Shown in pieces: positions 1 through 8,591 of a stretch of 64,000 nt of DNA. The position numbers and the translations under genes are program-made. The DNA is taken from NCBI GenBank assembly GCA_002632325.1, contig NSJK01000009.1, positions 88,541-152,540 of the forward strand, in the 5' to 3' direction. The DNA comes from Lysobacterales bacterium (GTDB lineage: Bacteria; Pseudomonadota; Gammaproteobacteria; Xanthomonadales; Rhodanobacteraceae). Each line of letters starts with the position of its first letter. The stretch's first letter is position 1. The notes beneath the pieces are model-generated. The model worked only from the letters and a program-made list of their open reading frames with translations. It did not search any database and was not told where the DNA came from.

Positions 1-1185
1 GCGCTGCTGTGCGGCATGTTCTACGCGGGCTGGATCATTGGTCTTCGTTGGCAGGCGGCGTATACCGACGAGATCATTCACTACGCGCAGATCTGGCTCT
101 TCGCTCAGGGACAGTGGCGGGTGCTGTCCGATCTCACCACGATTCCCGGCTACCACCTTCTCGTGGCCGGACTCCTCGATGCTTCCGGTGCCGTCTCGCT
201 TCAGGGGGCCAGACTGGTCAATGCACTGTTCGGCCTGAGTGCGGTGGCGGCCTTGCATGCCCTGCGCATGCGCTTGTGGCCAGGCACGCAGACGCTGGCG
301 AGTGCGCAGTTGCTGTTGCTGCCGATCCTCGCGCCGCTGTTCTTCCTCGTCTACACCGATGTGCTGGCACTGGCGTTGTTGCTGTGGGCGATCTGGGCCG
401 CCGTGGTCGGGCGCCATTGGCTTGCCGCGATGTTCCTCACGGCTCTGGTTTGTGTGCGCCAGCACGAGATCGTCTGGGGTGGCTTGCTGGTCGCACTCGC
501 GCTGCGCGATGCCGACATGCGCAGTCTGCTGCGGCAGTGGCGCTCAAGCGTGCTTGATCTGCTGCCTTACGGGTTGCCGCTGGCAGCATTTCTTGCGTTC
601 TGGGCCGGTAATGGCTCGATTTCGCTGTCACGCAGTCAATCGGCGCTGCATCCGGATTTCAGTCTGCACGCGGGCAATCTCCTGTTTGCGCTGCTCGTGT
701 TCGGCTTGCTTTTGCCGCTGCAGACCGTGCTTGGCTTCGTGACTGCCTGCCGCAGCTATTGGCGCAGGCCGTGGTTCGTGCCGAGTCTCATCTTGATCGC
801 GGCCTGCTTCTGGTTCTGGTTTCGCGCAGACAACCCCTACAACGGCGCGTTTCCGCAACTGTATCTGCACAATCGCATTCCCTTGCTGATCGAGCAGAAT
901 GCGTGGCTGCGCGCTGCTGCCAGCGTGCTTGCCGCCGCGGTCGCCTGCAGCCTTGCCGTGACGCGATTGCGACCGGCACGTGCCGCGTGGCTGTTCGGAT
1001 TCTCGGCGCTGTTTCTGGCTGCCTCATGGCTGGTCGAGCTACGCTACGTGATGGTGCCGATCGTGGTCTGGCTCGCGCTGCGCGAACAGCGTGGGCGGCT
1101 GGTCGAGTGGCTCACGTTCGGATATTGGGCGCTGCTGTCCTGTTGGTTGTTGCAGGCCATCCTTGCGCACAGCCTGTTTCTGTGA
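1..1185 (+). CDS. ALG10/DIE2-like polytopic membrane glycosyltransferase, 5' truncated by window edge
   Basis: The frame is open from base 1 (ALLCGMFYAGW), so the true start lies upstream; the first ATG inside the window is at 16. The protein is very hydrophobic, with about ten membrane segments. An early acidic motif, YTDEIIHYAQ, is followed by TIPGYH, and RQHEIVW lies near residue 150. This order resembles the eukaryotic ALG10/DIE2 alpha-glucosyltransferase pattern (DExFHxPQ, TxPG, RQTNIxW), and ELRYVMVP near the C-terminus resembles the family's E-x-RYx-xP segment. Members use lipid-linked sugar donors (GT-C fold, acidic residues in the first external loop). The bacterial substrate cannot be told from sequence. 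The family call is recognition from motifs, not a search. Confidence 0.6.
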   Translation, partial: ALLCGMFYAGWIIGLRWQAAYTDEIIHYAQIWLFAQGQWRVLSDLTTIPGYHLLVAGLLDASGAVSLQGARLVNALFGLSAVAALHALRMRLWPGTQTLASAQLLLLPILAPLFFLVYTDVLALALLLWAIWAAVVGRHWLAAMFLTALVCVRQHEIVWGGLLVALALRDADMRSLLRQWRSSVLDLLPYGLPLAAFLAFWAGNGSISLSRSQSALHPDFSLHAGNLLFALLVFGLLLPLQTVLGFVTACRSYWRRPWFVPSLILIAACFWFWFRADNPYNGAFPQLYLHNRIPLLIEQNAWLRAAASVLAAAVACSLAVTRLRPARAAWLFGFSALFLAASWLVELRYVMVPIVVWLALREQRGRLVEWLTFGYWALLSCWLLQAILAHSLFL

Positions 1186-1310
1186 CGGCGCGCACAACGC
1201 CGTGGTTCTTGCCGCATCGCTTGCGCACTTCTTCACGATTCAGCGGTCACAGCTGCCGGGCGTCCACGGACCCGACTCACGAAGCTGGGCGGCGATTCAG
1301 GATTGAGGTT

Positions 1311-1345
1311 CTGCCGCCAGCGGTTTGGCGGCAGCCTGCTAGACT
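1311..1345 (+). promoter_or_regulatory. Inverted repeat abutting the dsbB -10 element
   Basis: A perfect 9-bp inverted repeat (ctgccgcca, 1311-1319; tggcggcag, 1326-1334; 6-nt loop) sits just upstream of a -10-like GCTAGACT (1338-1345). It is placed where the -35 region would be, so it may be an operator. It could also be the terminator hairpin of the upstream membrane gene, but no T-run follows. Confidence 0.4.
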
Positions 1346-1372
1346 TGTGCGTTGTGGTTGCCTGGAGTCCAC

Positions 1373-1903
1373 ATGAAAGCCAATCCGTTCAAGTGGTCCT
1401 TTCGAGCCCAATACCTGTTCGGCGCGATCATCTGCTTTGGCCTGGTGGCGTTTGCCTATTTCTGGGTCGAACTGCACCAAGGCATCAGTCCATGCCCAAA
1501 GTGCATGTTCCAGCGTGGCGCCTTCGTCGGCATGGGCGCGTTCTTCCTGTTTGGAGCGATGCACGGGCCGGGCAAGCTCGGTCGTCGCATCTATGCGATT
1601 CTGGTTGCCGTGTTCGCCTTGGTCGGCGCTGTCATTGCAATCGAGCATTTGCATATGCAGTTTTCACCGCCTGACCCGTTCGCCTCCTGCGGCATGGATT
1701 TCTACACTCTGTTCGACAACCGCTTCCCGCTGTCACAGGCGATCCGCAAGGCCTTCATGGCTTCGGGTGATTGTTCGGATTCGCATTGGCGCATGTTCGG
1801 AATCACCATGCCGGGCTGGACGCTGATCTGGTACGTGATCCTCGGTGGCGGCGCGCTGTGGTCTGGATTCCGCAAGCGCACAATCAGGATCTTCGGCCCA
1901 TAG
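1373..1903 (+). CDS. dsbB: Disulfide bond formation protein B (DsbB)
   Basis: Inner-membrane quinone reductase that reoxidises periplasmic DsbA and passes electrons to ubiquinone. The 176-aa protein has four membrane segments. The first periplasmic cysteine pair is C41-P-K-C44 and the second is C106 and C134, matching the two redox pairs of the family. The start at 1373 is preferred over the in-frame ATG at 1352 because GGAG lies about six bases upstream and the protein then begins MKANPFKW directly before the first membrane helix. It has its own -10-like element at 1340-1345. No dsbA is nearby. Confidence 0.93.
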   Translation: MKANPFKWSFRAQYLFGAIICFGLVAFAYFWVELHQGISPCPKCMFQRGAFVGMGAFFLFGAMHGPGKLGRRIYAILVAVFALVGAVIAIEHLHMQFSPPDPFASCGMDFYTLFDNRFPLSQAIRKAFMASGDCSDSHWRMFGITMPGWTLIWYVILGGGALWSGFRKRTIRIFGP

Positions 1904-1958
1904 GCGCGTGCGTTGCGCTGTGGCATGATCGTTTTCCCGCGGCGCAACAAATGCAGAT

Positions 1959-3350
1959 ATGGCCAGCATCATCGAAGAACCCATGAGCCTCAACACCACC
2001 TCTCAGAGCGGCACATGGGCGCCTGCGTCGTGGCGCGAGCGAACCACGTTGCAGCAGCCGATCTATACCGATGCGGCCGAATTGGAACACGCGCTGATCA
2101 AGCTCAGCCAGCTGCCGCCACTGGTGACTTCGTGGGAGATCTTTCGCCTCAAGGAACTGCTCGCCGAAGCAGCCGCAGGCAAGCGTTTCCTGCTGCAGGG
2201 AGGTGACTGCGCCGAAACTTTCGACGATTGCAGTTCGCCGCTGATTTCGAATCGTCTCAAGGTCATGCTGCAGATGAGCCTGGTGCTCGTGCATGGCCTG
2301 CAGATGCCGGTGGTGCGCGTGGGTCGCTTTGCCGGTCAGTACGCCAAGCCGCGCTCGGCGGACATGGAAACACGCGATGGTGTTTCGTTGCCGAGCTACC
2401 GCGGCGAACTCGTGAACGATGCGGCTTTCAATGCCGCCGCTCGTCGCGCTGACCCGCAGCGCCTCATCCGTGGCCATGCGCATTCGGCGATGACGATGAA
2501 TTTCGTGCGCGCCCTGATCGATGGCGGTTTCGCCGACCTGCATCATCCCGAATACTGGGATCTGGCCTGGGTCAAACATTCACCGCTGCAAGATGAATAT
2601 GGCCGCATGGTCGAGGCGATCGGTGCGTCCCTGCGCTTCATGGAAACGCTGGCAGGTCAGGCAATCGGCAGCTACCAGCGCGTCGATTTCTACACCTCGC
2701 ATGAAGCGCTGGTGCTGCACTACGAGGAAGCGCTCACGCGCCAGGTGCCGCGTCAGGATGGTTGGTTCAACCTGTCCACGCATTTCCCGTGGATTGGCAT
2801 GCGCACGGCCCAACTCGATGGCGGTCACGTCGAATATTTTCGCGGCATCCGCAATCCCGTTGCGGTGAAGATCGGCCCGTCGGTGACGCCCGATCAGTTG
2901 CTGCGTCTGTGCGATGCGCTCGACCCCCAGCGTGAACCCGGACGGCTCACCCTGATCCATCGCATGGGCGCCGACAAGATCGAACAGGCACTGCCCTCGC
3001 TGCTCACTGCGGTGCGTCGCGAAGGGCGTACACCGCTGTGGGTGTGCGATCCGATGCACGGCAACACCGAATCGGTATCCAACGGCTACAAGACGCGTCG
3101 TTTCGGCAACATCCGTCGCGAACTCGATTGTGCCTTCGACGTGCATGCGGCCGCTGGCACGCATCTGGGCGGCGTGCATCTTGAGCTCACCGGCGAGAAT
3201 GTCACCGAGTGCATGGGCGGCGCGCGCGATCTGACCGAGAACGATCTCGCCCGCGCCTACAAGTCGACCGTCGATCCGCGCCTCAACTACGAGCAATCAC
3301 TCGAGCTGGCGATGCTGATCGTGCGCAAGCGCGGCAGCGCGCGTGCCTGA
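1959..3350 (+). CDS. 3-deoxy-7-phosphoheptulonate synthase, class II
   Basis: Condenses phosphoenolpyruvate and erythrose 4-phosphate into DAHP, the first step of the shikimate pathway, in the cytoplasm. The protein (463 aa from 1959, 455 aa from ATG 1983) is the plant/actinobacterial-like class II type: the LLQGGDCAETF block, VRVGRFAGQYAKPRS, the FYTSHEALVLHYE segment, and KIGPSV and DPMHGNT motifs are present, with metal-binding Cys and His residues in the expected blocks. Length fits the class. Neither start has a strong ribosome site. It is convergent with typA and ends nine bases from it. Confidence 0.93.
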   Translation: MASIIEEPMSLNTTSQSGTWAPASWRERTTLQQPIYTDAAELEHALIKLSQLPPLVTSWEIFRLKELLAEAAAGKRFLLQGGDCAETFDDCSSPLISNRLKVMLQMSLVLVHGLQMPVVRVGRFAGQYAKPRSADMETRDGVSLPSYRGELVNDAAFNAAARRADPQRLIRGHAHSAMTMNFVRALIDGGFADLHHPEYWDLAWVKHSPLQDEYGRMVEAIGASLRFMETLAGQAIGSYQRVDFYTSHEALVLHYEEALTRQVPRQDGWFNLSTHFPWIGMRTAQLDGGHVEYFRGIRNPVAVKIGPSVTPDQLLRLCDALDPQREPGRLTLIHRMGADKIEQALPSLLTAVRREGRTPLWVCDPMHGNTESVSNGYKTRRFGNIRRELDCAFDVHAAAGTHLGGVHLELTGENVTECMGGARDLTENDLARAYKSTVDPRLNYEQSLELAMLIVRKRGSARA

Positions 3351-3356
3351 CCCCGA

Positions 3357-3380
3357 GCCTCACGCCGCCTGGCGTGAGGC
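3357..3380. terminator. Shared hairpin between DAHP synthase and typA
   Basis: A perfect 10-bp stem (gcctcacgcc 3357-3366, ggcgtgaggc 3371-3380) with a 4-nt loop starts seven bases after the DAHP synthase stop and overlaps the last codons of typA on the opposite strand. It has no T-run. A bidirectional role between convergent genes is an inference. Confidence 0.55.
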
Positions 3381-5192
3381 GCGCTTGCGATCGCTTTCGG
3401 TGAGGTGCTTCTTGCGCAGGCGGATCGCCTTGGGCGTGACCTCGACGAGTTCATCTTCTTCGATGAACTCGAGCGCCTGCTCCAGCGACATGCGGATCGG
3501 CGGCGTGAGCTGGACGTTGTCGTCCTTGCCCGCAGCACGGATGTTGGTGAGCTGCTTGGCGCGCAGGGCGTTGACGGTGAGGTCGTTGTCCTTGGCGTGA
3601 ATGCCGACCAGCTGGCCCTCGTAGATTTCGTCGCCTTCGCCGACCAACAGGCGACCGCGTTCCTGCAGGCCGACCAGCGCATAGGCCGGCGCGGGTCCCT
3701 GACCATTGGAGATCATCACGCCGTTGGGGCGCTTGGCGATTGCGCCTTCCGAGCGCGGGCCGTAGTGATCGAACACATGGAACAGCAGGCCAGTGCCCGC
3801 GGTGAGCGTGCGGAATTCGGTCTGGAAACCGATCAGGCCACGCGCGGGAATCATGTAGTCGAGGCGCACGCGGCCCTTGCCGTCGGGTTCCATGCCGGTG
3901 AGCTGGCCGCGACGCATGCCCAGGCGCTCCATCACGCCGCCCTGGAATTGCTCTTCCATGTCGACCACGAGTTGCTCGATCGGCTCGCTCGACACGCCGT
4001 CGATGTCCTTGATGATGACTTCGGGGCGTGACACCGCGAGCTCGTAGCCTTCGCGACGCATGGTTTCGATCAGTACCGACAGATGCAGTTCACCGCGACC
4101 TGAGACCTTGAACTTGTCCGGGTCGTCGGTCTCCTCGACCTTCAGTGCAACGTTGTGCAAGGTCTCACGCATGAGGCGATCGCGGATCTGGCGACTGGTG
4201 AGGAACTTGCCGCCGCTGTGTTCCTTCTGCCCCGCGAACGGCGAATTGTTGACCTGGAAGGTCATGCTGATGGTCGGTTCGTCGACCGTGAGCACAGGCA
4301 ACTGTTCCGGCGCCTCGGGCGCGCACACGGTGTCGGAGATGCCGATGCCTTCGATGCCATTGATGGCGACGATGTCGCCGGCCTCGGCTTCGGCCACTTC
4401 CTTGCGCTCCAGACCCATGAAGCCGAGCACCTGCAGCACCTTGGCGGTGCGCTTCTTGCCGTGACGGTCGATCACCGTGACCGGCATGTTGGTGCGTACC
4501 TTGCCGCGCTGGATGCGGCCGATGCCGATCAAGCCGACATAGCTCGAATAATCGAGCTGGCTGATGCGCATCTGGAACGGACCGTCGGCATCGACCGGCG
4601 GCTTGGGCACGTGTTGCATGATCGCTTCGTACAGCGGCGTCATGTCGCCTTCGCGCACGCTGTCGTCGAGGCCTGCATAGCCGTTGAGACCCGAGGCATA
4701 GACGACCGGGAAATCGAGCTGTTCGTTGGTGGCGCCGAGGCGATCGAACAGGTCGAAGGTCTGGTCGAGCACCCAGCTCGGGCGTGCGCCCGGGCGGTCG
4801 ACCTTGTTGATCACGACGATGGGCCGAAAGCCCATCTGGAACGCCTTCTGCGTGACGAAGCGCGTTTGCGGCATCGGGCCGTCCATCGCGTCGACCAGCA
4901 GCAGCACGGAATCGACCATGCTCAGCACGCGCTCGACCTCGCCACCGAAGTCGGCGTGACCGGGCGTATCGACGATGTTGATGCGGTTGCCGCGCCAGGA
5001 GATCGCGGTGTTCTTGGCGAGGATCGTGATGCCACGTTCCTTTTCCTGGTCATTGCTGTCCATCACGCGCTCGGCCAGCACGGTGCGCTCGTTCAGCGTG
5101 CCCGACTGCTTGAGCAACTGGTCGACGAGGGTGGTCTTGCCGTGGTCGACGTGGGCGACGATGGCGATGTTGCGGAGGTTTTCGATGGACAT
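3360..5192 (-). CDS. typA: Translational GTPase TypA/BipA
   Basis: Ribosome-associated GTPase of the EF-G family, involved in 50S assembly at low temperature and stress responses. G motifs are intact: AHVDHGKT (P-loop), the RGIT switch I, DTPGH, NKVD and YASGL. EF-Tu domain 2, the EF-G C-terminal fold and the BipA-specific C-terminal domain follow; the protein ends in a basic tail. From MSIENLRN the length is 610 aa, the family norm. An in-frame ATG at 5210 (MAPPIRM) is possible but less like homologues. The gene is divergent from ppiB. Confidence 0.95.
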   Translation of the reverse strand: MSIENLRNIAIVAHVDHGKTTLVDQLLKQSGTLNERTVLAERVMDSNDQEKERGITILAKNTAISWRGNRINIVDTPGHADFGGEVERVLSMVDSVLLLVDAMDGPMPQTRFVTQKAFQMGFRPIVVINKVDRPGARPSWVLDQTFDLFDRLGATNEQLDFPVVYASGLNGYAGLDDSVREGDMTPLYEAIMQHVPKPPVDADGPFQMRISQLDYSSYVGLIGIGRIQRGKVRTNMPVTVIDRHGKKRTAKVLQVLGFMGLERKEVAEAEAGDIVAINGIEGIGISDTVCAPEAPEQLPVLTVDEPTISMTFQVNNSPFAGQKEHSGGKFLTSRQIRDRLMRETLHNVALKVEETDDPDKFKVSGRGELHLSVLIETMRREGYELAVSRPEVIIKDIDGVSSEPIEQLVVDMEEQFQGGVMERLGMRRGQLTGMEPDGKGRVRLDYMIPARGLIGFQTEFRTLTAGTGLLFHVFDHYGPRSEGAIAKRPNGVMISNGQGPAPAYALVGLQERGRLLVGEGDEIYEGQLVGIHAKDNDLTVNALRAKQLTNIRAAGKDDNVQLTPPIRMSLEQALEFIEEDELVEVTPKAIRLRKKHLTESDRKRASRQAA

Positions 5193-5244
5193 GCGAATGG
5201 GCGGCGCCATTGACGGCCCGCCTTGATGAAAGGGCAAGCGGTCG

Positions 5245-5250
5245 AGTATA
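5245..5250 (-). promoter_or_regulatory. Candidate -10 element for typA
   Basis: On the minus strand the hexamer reads TATACT, five of six matches to TATAAT, 53 nt upstream of the typA start. No convincing -35 was found at normal spacing. Confidence 0.4.
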
Positions 5251-5379
5251 CGATTTCTGCCATTGCAGCGCAGCAATTGCTTGCAGCGGGCGCAGCCATC
5301 AAACGGGTGAGCAAGCCTGGGCAGACTGCCGCAACGCGCCCCAAGACCCGCGTCTGGCCGGCGCGGCGGGATGGTCGGG

Positions 5380-5385
5380 TATCAT
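5380..5385 (+). promoter_or_regulatory. Candidate -10 element for ppiB
   Basis: TATCAT lies 30 nt upstream of the ppiB start. The 224-bp gap to typA must carry promoters in both directions. Confidence 0.35.
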
Positions 5386-5415
5386 CGCCTTCCTTCCACC
5401 TGCAGTGCATCGTCC

Positions 5416-5943
5416 ATGAGCAAAGAGCTGATCGCCAACATCCAGACTTCCAGGGGCATGATCCGCGTGCGCCTGTTTGCCGAGCAGACGCCGGTCACGG
5501 TTGCCAGTTTCGTCAACCTCGCCCAGCGCGGTTACTACGACGGGTTGAATTTCCATCGCGTCATTGCCGACTTCATGATTCAGGGCGGCTGCCCGCAGGG
5601 CAGCGGTACCGGCGGTCCGGGCTACAAGTTCGAGGATGAGACGCGCGCCGATCTCAAACACGATCGCGGCGGCATCCTGTCGATGGCCAATGCCGGCCCA
5701 CGCACCAATGGCAGCCAGTTCTTCATCACCCACATCGCCACGCCATGGCTCGATGGCAAGCACACCGTGTTTGGCGCGGTGGTTGATGCCAGCGACAAGG
5801 CGGTCGTCGATCAGATCCGCGGTGGCGACAAGATCGAATCGATCAGGATTTCCGGTGATGCAGCACCGCTGCTGGCTGCGCAACAGGCGCGCGTCGAGCA
5901 GTGGAATGCCGCGCTCGATGCGGCCGGATTCACGCCGCGCTGA
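5416..5943 (+). CDS. ppiB: Peptidyl-prolyl cis-trans isomerase, cyclophilin type (PpiB-like)
   Basis: Cytoplasmic cyclophilin catalysing proline isomerisation during folding. The 175-aa sequence contains the classic FHRVI-x-x-FMIQGG block, the [12 protein letters not shown] segment, [20 protein letters not shown] and the active-site tryptophan in [12 protein letters not shown]. No signal peptide is present when the ATG at 5416 is used ([12 protein letters not shown]), which supports the cytoplasmic PpiB rather than the exported PpiA. There is no obvious Shine-Dalgarno upstream. Confidence 0.93.
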   Translation: MSKELIANIQTSRGMIRVRLFAEQTPVTVASFVNLAQRGYYDGLNFHRVIADFMIQGGCPQGSGTGGPGYKFEDETRADLKHDRGGILSMANAGPRTNGSQFFITHIATPWLDGKHTVFGAVVDASDKAVVDQIRGGDKIESIRISGDAAPLLAAQQARVEQWNAALDAAGFTPR

Positions 5944-5970
5944 AACTCGCGGAAAACGCCAACGCAAGCA

Positions 5971-6001
5971 GACGACGCTCCACCCGGTGTGGAGCGCCGT
6001 C
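5971..6001. terminator. Bidirectional terminator-like hairpin between ppiB and glsB
   Basis: A 13-bp stem with one internal mismatch (left arm 5971-5983, right arm 5989-6001, 5-nt loop) fills the 64-bp gap between the convergent ppiB and GlsB-like genes. Confidence 0.6.
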
Positions 6002-6007
6002 GAAGTT

Positions 6008-6268
6008 TCAGGCCTTGCGCTGGAAGGCGCGATAGACGGCCAGAAGGATCAGCGAGCCGATCACGCCACCAATGAAGCCCGAGGGCTGAATGGTGCCGCC
6101 GATCTCACCCGTGTGAAACACGAGGTTGCTGAGAAAGCCACCGACGAACATGCCGGCAACGCCGAGCAGACCGGTGACGATGAAACCGCCCGGATCCTTG
6201 CCCGGCATGAGGAACTTGGCAACGAATCCGACAACGAGGCCGACCAGAAACATCCACAACCAGGACAT
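6008..6268 (-). CDS. GlsB/YeaQ/YmgE family membrane protein
   Basis: An 86-aa protein with three hydrophobic glycine-rich segments: MSWLWMFLVGLVVGFVAK, then a PGKDPGGFIVTGLLG block, then GFIGGVIGSLILLAVYRAF. This is the transglycosylase-associated/GlsB family pattern, small inner-membrane proteins often induced by stress but of unknown mechanism. GGAG lies five bases upstream of the start. It is convergent with ppiB. Confidence 0.9.
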   Translation of the reverse strand: MSWLWMFLVGLVVGFVAKFLMPGKDPGGFIVTGLLGVAGMFVGGFLSNLVFHTGEIGGTIQPSGFIGGVIGSLILLAVYRAFQRKA

Positions 6269-6352
6269 GGCTACTCCACGGGTTGGACACCAGTGGGCAA
6301 TCTAGCGCAAGTTGGCCAGTGACGTTGTGACAAAAGGTGTGAGGGCGCAGCT

Positions 6353-6976
6353 TCAGCCCGACGCTCGCAAGCCGGCAAGGAAGATTCCCGCTGCAGCCTC
6401 GACCAGAGCGCGTGGTTCGATGGCGAGATCCGGATGGGCGTCGAGACGATGGTCGAGCACGAGTCGTGCAACCCCATGCGCCATCGCCCAGGCCGCGAGT
6501 GCTTCGGTCGTTGCGGGGGCAGCGACACCCAGCGTCAGGAGATTCTGTTGCAGCGTGCCGAACACGGCCTGCGATACCTGCAGCAGGTGCGGATACTCGC
6601 TCTTGTCGAGCGAGTCACCAAACATCAGCCGCCACACCTGCGGCTGCTCGCGTGCAAACTCGACATAGATGACCGCCATTGCGATGAAGCGCGCCTCGGG
6701 CTCGGCAATGGTCGGCAAATGGGCAAAGCGCCGATCGAGCTCGCGGTAGCCGCTGGCTGCGAGGTCGGCGAGCAGGGCCTCACGGCTTGCATAGTGCCGA
6801 TAGGGCGCAGCGTGCGAGACGCCCACGCGGCGCGCGATCTCGCGCATGCCGACGGCCTCGATCCCGGCGCTGATGAGCAGATCTTGCGCCGCATCGAGCA
6901 AGGCCTGACGCAGGTCGCCATGGTGATATTCGGTGGCGCCGCGGCGTGCGCGCGGCGGACTGCCAAGGGTCGTCAT
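6353..6976 (-). CDS. TetR family transcriptional regulator
   Basis: A 207-aa repressor-type protein. The N-terminal helix-turn-helix spans roughly residues 15-60, with LLISAGIEAVGMREIARR and VGVSHAAPYRHYASREAL typical of TetR recognition helices; the C-terminal half is an alpha-helical ligand domain. It is divergent from the coniferyl-aldehyde-dehydrogenase-like gene, and a perfect palindrome lies between the two starts. It therefore probably represses that gene and itself in response to an aromatic aldehyde or related ligand (inference). The start at 6976 gives a normal TetR length; longer upstream readings run into the neighbour. Confidence 0.92.
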   Translation of the reverse strand: MTTLGSPPRARRGATEYHHGDLRQALLDAAQDLLISAGIEAVGMREIARRVGVSHAAPYRHYASREALLADLAASGYRELDRRFAHLPTIAEPEARFIAMAVIYVEFAREQPQVWRLMFGDSLDKSEYPHLLQVSQAVFGTLQQNLLTLGVAAPATTEALAAWAMAHGVARLVLDHRLDAHPDLAIEPRALVEAAAGIFLAGLRASG

Positions 6977-6993
6977 GCGCGCAGGGTAGGGCT

Positions 6994-7016
6994 CAATGTT
7001 GACAGCGTCAACATTG
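6994..7016. promoter_or_regulatory. TetR operator palindrome overlapping the promoter of the dehydrogenase gene
   Basis: A perfect 10-bp inverted repeat (caatgttgac 6994-7003, gtcaacattg 7007-7016) with a 3-nt centre lies between the divergent starts at 6976 and 7055. It contains a consensus -35, TTGACA (6999-7004); 17 bp downstream is TAGGGT (7022-7027) as a weak -10. A bound dimer would block the -35 directly. Confidence 0.8.
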
Positions 7017-7054
7017 CTCGATAGGGTGGCTTTGGAAATCCCTCGGAGGCTGCC

Positions 7055-8509
7055 ATGCCCGCCACGGCTCGAATCGAAACCACGCCCGCCACCGCACTCG
7101 ACGAGCAGATGCGCGAGATCCTGCAGACCCAGCAGCAGGCATTCCGCAAGGACATGAATCCTGCGCGCGAACTGCGGCTTGATCGCCTCGCGCGCGTCGA
7201 GCGCCTGCTCGACGCCGATGCCGAACGCGAGTTCGCCGCACGCATCGCCGAGGACTTCGGCAATCGCTCGCCGGTGGAAACCGTGCTGGCCGAGTCGATC
7301 TTCACGCGCGCCGCGATCAAGCATGCGCGTCGGCATCTCAAGACGTGGATGAAGCCACGCCGTGTGCGCACGGCGATGACCTACTGGCCCGGCCATTCGC
7401 GACTGCAATGCCAGCCGCTGGGCGTGGTTGGCATCATTTCGCCGTGGAACTATCCCCTGCAACTCACCTTGGCGCCGCTGGTGGCGGCGTTTGCAGCCGG
7501 CAATCGCGTGATGATCAAGCCGTCCGAACTGACGCCGCGATTCTCGCAGGCCTTGCACGATCGCCTTGCCGCCGTGTTCGCGCAGGACGAAGTCGTCGTG
7601 ATCAACGGCAATGCCGAAGTCGGCAAGGCATTTGCGTCCTTGCCGTTCGATCATTTGCTGTTCACCGGCTCGACCGCGGTGGGGCGACTGGTGGCACAAG
7701 CTGCGGCGAAGAATCTCACGCCGGTCACGCTTGAACTCGGCGGCAAGTCACCGGCGATCATCGATGCCTCGGCGAATCTCGCCCTTGCGGCAGAGCGCAT
7801 TGCCTTCGGCAAGTTGCTCAATGCCGGTCAGACCTGCATTGCGCCCGACTACGTGCTGGTGCCGCCGGCCTTGAAGGATGCGTTTGTCGCGGCCTTGCGT
7901 GCTGCGGCCACGCGCATGTATCCCGCGTTTCCGGGCAATCCCGATTACACCAGCATCGTCAGCGATCGGCACTATCGCCGACTGTGCGATCTCGTCGCTG
8001 ATGCGCGCGCGCGTGGCGCGCAGATCCTGCCGCTTGGAGCCGCTGCCGAGACGCCGGATCCGGCCACGCGGCAACTGGCGCCCAGCGTCTTGCTCGAGGT
8101 CGATGATTCGATGCGCGTCATGCAGGAGGAAATCTTCGGTCCCTTGCTGCCGGTGCTGAGCTGCGACTCGACCCAGGCCGCAATCGACTACGTCAATGCG
8201 CGCGATCGTCCGTTGGCGTTGTACTGGTTCGGCAGCGACCGCGTTGCGCGCGAGCGCGTGCTCGCGCAGACGATTTCCGGTGGTGTCACCATCAACGACA
8301 CGCTCTTGCACATTGCCCAGGAAGACCTGCCATTCGGTGGCGTGGGGCCGTCGGGGCAGGGCCACTATCACGGTGAATACGGCTTCCGGCAGATGTCCAA
8401 GGAGAAGCCGGTGTTCTTGCAGTCGTCGCTCTCGGGCGTGCGTCTGCTGTACCCGCCGTATCGCCCATTCACGATGAAAATGCTGGAAATCCTCAAGCGG
8501 ATTTCATAA
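7055..8509 (+). CDS. Coniferyl aldehyde dehydrogenase-like NAD(P)-dependent aldehyde dehydrogenase
   Basis: Oxidises an aldehyde to the acid. The 484-aa protein has the ALDH fold motifs: PWNYPLQLTLAPLVAA, the IKPSE cofactor loop, FTGST, the general-base glutamate E227 in LELGGKSP and the catalytic cysteine C261 in NAGQTCIAPDY. The short N-terminus and the GQTCIAPDY active site are characteristic of the CalB/coniferyl aldehyde dehydrogenase branch. A strong GGAGG (7045-7049) sits five bases before the ATG. The adjacent TetR gene and shared operator suggest aldehyde-responsive control. The exact substrate is not proven. Confidence 0.88.
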   Translation: MPATARIETTPATALDEQMREILQTQQQAFRKDMNPARELRLDRLARVERLLDADAEREFAARIAEDFGNRSPVETVLAESIFTRAAIKHARRHLKTWMKPRRVRTAMTYWPGHSRLQCQPLGVVGIISPWNYPLQLTLAPLVAAFAAGNRVMIKPSELTPRFSQALHDRLAAVFAQDEVVVINGNAEVGKAFASLPFDHLLFTGSTAVGRLVAQAAAKNLTPVTLELGGKSPAIIDASANLALAAERIAFGKLLNAGQTCIAPDYVLVPPALKDAFVAALRAAATRMYPAFPGNPDYTSIVSDRHYRRLCDLVADARARGAQILPLGAAAETPDPATRQLAPSVLLEVDDSMRVMQEEIFGPLLPVLSCDSTQAAIDYVNARDRPLALYWFGSDRVARERVLAQTISGGVTINDTLLHIAQEDLPFGGVGPSGQGHYHGEYGFRQMSKEKPVFLQSSLSGVRLLYPPYRPFTMKMLEILKRIS

Positions 8510-8538
8510 GCGCCGAGTCGGTCGCGGCAGGCGGCTGT

Positions 8539-8546
8539 GCTAGAAT
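8539..8546 (+). promoter_or_regulatory. Candidate -10 for the aminotransferase gene (GCTAGAAT)
   Basis: TAGAAT (8541-8546) matches five of six consensus bases and is preceded by GC, as upstream of several other genes in this window. The start codon is 45 nt downstream. Confidence 0.5.
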
Positions 8547-8591
8547 TCGCGGTTGCCGACAAGGCATTCCACGTCATCGAGCACCGTCATC

